Source: Deinococcus marmoris DSM 12784 (GTDB lineage Bacteria; Deinococcota; Deinococci; Deinococcales; Deinococcaceae). From it: 10,457 nt of DNA. Made by a program: the position numbers and the translations under genes. The notes beneath the pieces are model-generated. The model was not told where the DNA came from. It saw only the letters and a program-made list of their open reading frames with translations, and did no database searches. The stretch lies in assembly GCF_000701405.1 (NCBI RefSeq), contig NZ_JNIV01000130.1, positions 1 to 10,457 of the forward strand. The letters run 5' to 3'. Below, piece after piece: positions 6,580 through 10,457 of the stretch (position 1 is its first letter; the number at the start of each line of letters is the position of its first letter).

Positions 6580-6608
6580 GCCGCCGCTTGTGCTTCAGGC
6601 CGGGCCAC

Positions 6609-7583
6609 TTACTTCAGGTCAAACAGGGCCGAGAAGCGCTGGCCGATCTCGGCCTTGTTGGCCGCAATGTAGGCCGCCGCGCTGGGCAGGGTCGGCACGC
6701 TGGCCGGGACGCCGGCCGGCCGGGGCGCGTCCGACATCACGGGCACGTAAGAGAGCCTGGAGAAATTTGCCTGGGCCGCTGGCGAATACAGGAAGCGCAC
6801 GAACGCCTGCGCCAGCGCCTTGTTCTTGCTGGACTTCAGCACGCCGATGGGCGTTGGCACCAGGATGGCTCCCTCGGTGGGGTAGACGATCTGGATCGGC
6901 GCACCCTTGGCGGCCTCACGCCGCAGGGCGTAGTCCACCAGCAGCGCCGCGCCGTACTCGCCGCCGATCAACTTGGTGGTGGTGATCGGGTTGGACTGCT
7001 CGATCTTCATACCGTTCTTGGCCAGTGCGTCGAAGTAATCCCAGCCCAGCCGCTGCGCCAGCGTCCCAGCGGTAGAAAGTGCGCCGCCGCTGAACAGCGG
7101 ATTGGGCATCGCCAGCTTGTTCTGGTAGGCGGGTTGCTTGAGATCGGCAAACGACTTCGGCACGGTCTTGAGCACATTGGTGTTGACGCCGATGACGTTG
7201 TAGAGCTTGCGCACCTCGGCGTACGTGCCGCCGTAGACGGCGCTGCCGGGCACATTCAGACCGCTGAGATCGAGTTTTTCCAGCAGGGTCCGCTTGCTGA
7301 GCGTGTCAAAGTAGGTTTGATCGGCCACCCAGAGCAGATCGGCCTGGGAGTTGCCGGCTTCCAGCTCGGCGTTGAGCTTGGCCGTGACCTCGCCGGTACC
7401 AGAGCGGAAAAGCTGCACATCGGCCCTGGGATAAAGCTTCTTGAAGGCGTCCACCTGCGCCTGCACGTCGGCCTGCACCTCGGAGGTGTAGAGGGTCAGC
7501 GTGCCGCTGAGATTAACGGAAGCAGTCTGGGCGCTGGCCAGGCTCAGGCCAGAGAGCGCGGCAGTCAGGAACAGGCGTTTCAT
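6609..7583 (-). CDS. ABC transporter periplasmic substrate-binding protein (FbpA/AfuA family, substrate uncertain)
   Basis: The 324-residue protein starts with a classic Sec signal peptide: MKR, a hydrophobic core to about residue 15, and a signal peptidase I site ASA after residue 18. There is no lipobox cysteine, so it is probably a soluble secreted protein. The mature part reads like the COG1840 family of Fe(3+)/phosphonate-type solute-binding proteins: GTLTLYTSEVQADVQ, RSGTGEVTAKLNAELEAG and ADLLWVADQTYFD near the N-terminus, and the hinge-region NPLFSGGALST. It is the first gene of the operon, 29 bp ahead of the permease. The adjacent tyrosine pair that binds iron in well-studied FbpA proteins is not evident; the corresponding region may be VDYALRREA (about 216-224), with only one tyrosine (Y218). 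The solute may therefore be ferric chelate, an aminophosphonate or something else. Confidence 0.88.
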   Translation of the reverse strand: MKRLFLTAALSGLSLASAQTASVNLSGTLTLYTSEVQADVQAQVDAFKKLYPRADVQLFRSGTGEVTAKLNAELEAGNSQADLLWVADQTYFDTLSKRTLLEKLDLSGLNVPGSAVYGGTYAEVRKLYNVIGVNTNVLKTVPKSFADLKQPAYQNKLAMPNPLFSGGALSTAGTLAQRLGWDYFDALAKNGMKIEQSNPITTTKLIGGEYGAALLVDYALRREAAKGAPIQIVYPTEGAILVPTPIGVLKSSKNKALAQAFVRFLYSPAAQANFSRLSYVPVMSDAPRPAGVPASVPTLPSAAAYIAANKAEIGQRFSALFDLK

Positions 7584-7605
7584 CCGTACGGTCTAGCGGA
7601 TGAAA
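7578..7605 (-). promoter_or_regulatory. Inverted repeat enclosing the binding-protein start codon
   Basis: TTTCATCCG (7578-7586) and CGGATGAAA (7597-7605) are perfect reverse complements around a 10-base spacer. In the minus-strand transcript the 3' arm contains the ATG start of the binding-protein gene. A 9-bp stem would occlude the start codon, or the repeat may be an operator bound by a dimeric regulator. No strong Shine-Dalgarno sequence is seen in front of the start. Function is inferred from position only. Confidence 0.45.
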
Positions 7606-7660
7606 GTCAGGCGGAGGTCTGCTGAACCTCGGCCCAGATGTTCTCGCCAGGGCGCACTAG

Positions 7661-8238
7661 TCCTATCATGTATGCCCTCAGCTCGACTTTGCCCATTTTT
7701 TCAGGCGGTGCTGAGGTTCCTCTCAGCACCGCCTGAAACCATTTGGAGATGTTCAAAGTCCCAAAATGGTTCACCGATGTTATCGCCCCCTTTGCCGAGA
7801 TGTTTACCCAACCCACCTGGATCAACGCTCAAACCTTACTTGTCGGGTCCATCCTTGCCACCCACAAACGCACCATCTCTGCCCTCCTGACCCTGCTTGG
7901 TCTGAGCGACGACACCGGATTCGCCAGGTTCCATCACTTTCTCAGTCGAGCTATCTGGTTCCCGCTTCAGGGCAGCCGAATTCTCCTGGGTCAATTGCTG
8001 GAAGCCTTCGTCCCTAATGGACCGCTGTTCATCGGACTGGATGACACGATTGAACGGCGCAGAGGAAAGAAGATCGCGGCCAGAGGGATTTACCGTGATC
8101 CGGTCCGGTCCAGTCAAGGTCAATTTGTGAAAGCCAGCGGTCTCCGCTGGCTGAGCCTGATGCTCCTGGCCCCCATCCCGCAGGCAGAGCGGGTATGGGC
8201 CTTGCAGTTCTTGACCGCTCTGGTTCCATCGGCGCGAT
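7661..8238 (+). mobile_element. IS701-like element, 5' fragment
   Basis: The segment contains the 5' half of a transposase and the hairpin ahead of it, and stops abruptly near 8236-8238 where unrelated coding sequence begins. The left boundary is a guess: CTAG at 7657-7660 fits the YTAR target preference of IS701 elements, with the element then starting TCCTATCATG. No partner repeat exists on the right because that end is missing. If the left boundary is right, the element sits only about 75 bp upstream of the ABC operon start and could influence its transcription. Confidence 0.5.
7699..7738. repeat. 17-bp perfect inverted repeat (hairpin) before the IS701-like transposase
   Basis: TTTCAGGCGGTGCTGAG (7699-7715) pairs without mismatch with CTCAGCACCGCCTGAAA (7722-7738) around the loop GTTCCT. 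It ends four bases before the TTG start candidate of the transposase. No T-run follows on either strand, so a simple terminator is unlikely. A plausible role is to mask the transposase translation start in read-through transcripts, as known for IS10 and IS50, but this is inference. It also lies upstream of the leftward ABC operon. Confidence 0.75.
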
Positions 8239-8240
8239 AG
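7743..8240 (+). pseudogene. IS701-like transposase, truncated after 165 residues
   Basis: The frame encodes the N-terminal part of a DDE transposase of the IS701 / DDE_5 type. The segment LFIGLDDTIERRRGKKI (about 95-111) carries the first catalytic Asp (D100 or D101), and FVKASGLRWLSLMLL (about 127-141) follows. Such transposases are normally well over 350 residues, so the rest, including the remaining catalytic acids, is missing. The family-like sequence runs to about VPSAR, where the frame ends in TAG (8238-8240) and the DNA continues as part of another gene. The TTG at 7743 opens the frame; the ATG at 7749 directly follows GGAG, too close for a good ribosome binding site. The product would be inactive. 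Confidence 0.8.
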
Positions 8241-9310
8241 AGCATCTCCGTCAACTACACCGCGTCTATGGCCCCCTGAGTCCCGCTTTCGTCGCAGAAG
8301 AACTGCGCTGCACCCTCCAAGAGGCTGCACGCCATCTTTACGGACCTCATGCAGATCGGTATGCCTGGGTCAGCCTCGCTGACCTGGCCCATCTGTCTGC
8401 GGTAAGCCTGATGGGGTTGAAGCGCTGGGTCCGGCGTCAGCACATCCAGAGCGCGTACCAGCAGGGCGAGGGGCGCACCGCGCCCCCCTATATCCATCTC
8501 GATGATGCCCGTCACTTCCTGCACGGCCAACAGCACCTGACATCAGGGACTTCAGACGCGCTCCCCCGTGTGAAGGGAGAAGAACTGAGGTCTTCTTCCA
8601 TACCGAGCCAAGTCACCAAAGCAGCCGGAGTAGATCTGGACTGGCAACTGGCACGCCAGGCCGCCTGGCCCATGACGGTGGACCGACTGGCAGAAGCGGT
8701 TCACGGCTCCCGTTCCACACAGGCTCGGCAACAGACCCAGAGAACGCTTCGGCGTTGGGAAGCCCAGGGGCGCGTCGTCTGCTTTGCGCGGGGCCTGTAT
8801 GACCTGGTGCGCTCAGCACTGATTCTGGACCCAGAACGTTACGGGCGCAGTGTGTTGCCGAGGGAGGACCTCCAGAAGCTGCACGCCCACCACCCGGAGA
8901 TCGCCCACTGGGCTGCCAGGTCTCTGGCAGCAGCCTGGCGAGCGTACAGCCGCTTCTATGCTGGGATGCTGCTGCCCGTGGCGAACCGTGGGGAGCCGAC
9001 GTTCCTGGAATACCTGATGGTGTGTCAGTTGAATCCAGGGGGGATGCCGGGTGAGGTGAATGCCCGGTACGAGGAGTTGTGCCAGGCGGCGGCCTTTTAC
9101 CGTCTGGTTCCCGCACCATCTCAAGGTGTTCCTGAGACGGAGCAGCCTGAGCTGAGCGTAGAGAATATTGAAGCGGGCCTGATCGACTTCAAAGCGGCAG
9201 CCGAGGCGACCCGGCTGAAGATGCAGCGCAACTTCAGCAAAGGACAGACCCTCGGTCTGGGCCGGAGAACAACAGCGTCCAAACCAAGGGGCATGCAGGA
9301 GAACGTGTAA
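8236..9310 (+). CDS. Unrecognised protein with two predicted DNA-binding segments, N-terminally truncated
   Basis: Family not recognised. An ATG at 8195 opens a 371-residue frame, but its first dozen codons are an out-of-frame reading of the IS701-like transposase. Genuine sequence appears to start near 8236 (AIEHLRQLHRVYGPLSP). Two stretches look like helix-turn-helix or winged-helix folds. One is YAWVSLADLAHLSAVSLMG with KRWVRRQHIQ (about 57-84), which resembles a MerR/excisionase-type recognition helix followed by a wing. The other, about 158-208, contains WPMTVDRLAEAVHG, TLRRWEAQGRV and FARGLYDLV. The C-terminal third (about 225-310) is helical with several aromatics (WAARSLAAAWRAYSRFY), and a basic tail ends the protein. 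The style suggests a regulator or plasmid/phage DNA-processing protein, but no function can be assigned. No ribosome binding site precedes the chimeric start. Stop TAA at 9308-9310. Confidence 0.6.
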
Positions 9311-9452
9311 CTCCTGAACTCCACCTGCAGAACCGCGACAAAGCGCTTCCAGTTGGGCGAAGCTGAGAACGTCAATGTCACAGTTTCCGGGAGATCGCCT
9401 TCGTTGATTTATAGCCCTTTCTGGAGGTTTGAAGAACTGTTACCGCATGGTT
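9311..9452. other. Short intergenic region between convergent genes
   Basis: 142 bp between the putative DNA-binding protein and the hydrolase, which end towards each other. No clear hairpin with T-run and no open frame of note. Confidence 0.4.
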
Positions 9453-10373
9453 TCAATCCCACGCCGCGCTCAGGGTCTCCAGCCGTGCCTGCCAACCCGT
9501 GAACTGGAGTTGGGCGTTGGCATCGTCGTCCCCACCCATAGACGTCCACGGCACCGAACTGTAGGTGGGCAGTCCTGGAAGGCTCAGGGCGTGTCCTGCA
9601 CGCGGATGCCATAGGTGTTGCACGGACAGCCCCGACTGCTCGCGGCGCTCCTTGACGCGTCGGCTCAGCTCCGTGGCCTGCCACACCTGATCCTGCTCGC
9701 CGCTGACCAGCAACACTGGGCCGTCGATGCGCTCCACCGGAATCGTGGCCGCCACAACCTCTTCTGGGGTAGCCGCTGCAACGGCCTCCCGGTGCGCCGG
9801 GGTCATGCTGTAAGGGCCAGGTCCTGCGAACAGGGCATTCCAGTCGGTCCGGTAAGCGATATAGGGCAGCGGCTGACCATTCAGGGACCATGACGACATG
9901 GCCTGTCCGGCAGGGAAAGTGCGCGTCCGGTCAATGCCCTCGAAGACCAGTCCACCCGGCGAGAAGGCGGCCACCGCTCCAACGGCCTGTGGGTACGTCG
10001 CGGCGATGAGCAGGGCGGCTTCTCCGCCTTTGGACGCGCCCGTGATCCCAACGCGCCGTCCCGCCACTTCCGGTTGCTCCCGCAGAAAAGCAATGGCCTG
10101 TTGGAAGTACTCCAGCGGAATGTTAACCAATTGCTCGGGCAGTTCCGTGTCTGGGACGCCGAAGTAGGCGAGGCTGAGGGTCATAAAGCCCTCAGAGGCC
10201 AGCAGCGCGCCTTCCATGTCGTACAGGCCACCTTCCGAACCGCCCAGACGGACACAGGCTCCCCGCAATGGCTGATCGCTGGGCGGGCGGAACAAGGTCC
10301 CTACCAGCCCTTGCTCGCGGACGGAAGTTTCACGCAGGTCTGGACTGCGCGTCAGGCGGCGCGTGGAAGCCTG
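9453..10373 (-). pseudogene. Alpha/beta hydrolase of BAAT-C / dienelactone hydrolase type, 5' end missing
   Basis: The protein has a full catalytic triad of a serine hydrolase. Numbering from a TTG codon at 10295: S88 in the nucleophile elbow GITGASKGG, D202 in VSGEQDQVW and H235 in HPRAGHAL. An oxyanion-type LGGSEGG lies near residues 17-23, and FGVPDTELPEQLVNIPLEYF is typical of the C-terminal domain of acyl-CoA thioesterase/bile-acid-CoA:amino acid N-acyltransferase homologues. The same frame continues upstream of the TTG (RETSVREQGLVGTLFRPP) without a start codon until it meets the end of an IS5-like element near 10374. This upstream part reads like the normal linker into the hydrolase domain. 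So the gene is cut, and any N-terminal BAAT domain is lost or lies beyond the element. The substrate is unknown (acyl-CoA or another ester). Confidence 0.75.
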
Positions 10374-10374
10374 A

Positions 10375-10457
10375 GAGCGTGTTTATAAAGGTTCGACGGA
10401 TGGGTCGAGGCGACGGAGCATCAGGCGAATGTTGGCGAGATAGCACCAGGAAGCGGA
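10375..10457 (-). mobile_element. End of an IS5-like insertion element (continues past right edge)
   Basis: The segment starting GAGCGTGTTTATAAAGG looks like the terminal repeat of an IS5-type element and leads directly into the 3' end of a transposase read on the minus strand. The other end lies outside the window, so neither the inverted repeat nor a target duplication can be confirmed. The boundary at 10375 is set by where the hydrolase frame stops making sense and is accurate to a few bases at best. Confidence 0.6.
10383..10457 (-). CDS. Transposase C-terminus, IS5-like (partial)
   Basis: On the minus strand the last 24 codons of a gene read SASWCYLANIRLMLRRLD and end PSVEPL before a TAA at 10383-10385. 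The pattern of a hydrophobic helix followed by an IRLMLRRL helix is what IS5-family transposases commonly show at their C-terminus. The stop overlaps the putative terminal repeat, normal for compact insertion sequences. Only the tail is visible, so the family call is tentative. Confidence 0.6.
   Translation of the reverse strand, partial: SASWCYLANIRLMLRRLDPSVEPL

Noticed and set aside
5257..7625. Long plus-strand open frames (for example 5257-6225 and 6588-7625)
   Set aside because: They lie antisense to the permease and binding-protein genes, are rich in Gln, Arg and Gly as expected from mirrored GC-rich codons, and have no recognisable motif.
7651..7690. Minus-strand promoter for the ABC operon around CATACATGATAG
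   Set aside because: A -10-like CATGAT is present but no convincing -35; too weak to annotate.
8613..9119. Minus-strand frame antisense to the putative DNA-binding protein
   Set aside because: Low-complexity Pro/Ser/Arg composition and no motif; a shadow of the plus-strand gene.

Overview
The window looks like an accessory, insertion-sequence-rich stretch from a GC-rich bacterium, most likely a Deinococcus relative. This is inferred from base composition, the style of the transposases, and a signal peptide without a lipobox on the binding protein; no marker gene proves it. No rRNA, tRNA, CRISPR array or replication origin was seen. At least four transposase-bearing elements or fragments and one transposase-less element occupy much of the 10.4 kb.

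Left part (1-3957): the 3' end of a DDE transposase enters from the left edge. After about 530 bp without a convincing gene comes a free-standing nucleotidyltransferase of the aminoglycoside-adenylyltransferase type (931-1707). Next is a 267-bp element with perfect 15-bp terminal inverted repeats and flanking direct repeats but no gene (1800-2066), which is MITE-like. An intact IS3-family element follows (2186-3439), with orfA, orfB, an A7 slippage site between them and 25-bp ends. It appears to have landed in the start of a small gene of unknown function whose 3' part survives at 3440-3640.

Central part (3958-7583, minus strand): a compact three-gene ABC importer operon transcribed leftward. 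It encodes a secreted binding protein, a fused two-domain permease and an ATPase, arranged as in FbpABC/AfuABC ferric-type transporters. The binding protein captures a solute outside the membrane, the permease forms the channel and the ATPase powers it. The substrate is uncertain because the paired tyrosines that bind iron in classical FbpA are not evident. The binding-protein start codon sits inside a 9-bp inverted repeat.

Right part (about 7660-10457): the 5' part of an IS701-like transposase begins just beyond a 17-bp perfect hairpin. It breaks off near 8236 into an unrelated, N-terminally truncated protein of unknown function with two predicted DNA-binding segments (to 9310). On the minus strand is a BAAT-C/dienelactone-hydrolase-like alpha/beta hydrolase. 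Its reading frame runs into the end of an IS5-like element at about 10375, so its N-terminal part is missing.

Only the ABC operon, the nucleotidyltransferase and the IS3 element look intact. No complete novel system is evident. The items most worth a second look are the MITE-like element, the IS-broken small gene, the truncated putative DNA-binding protein, and the hairpins next to two start codons.
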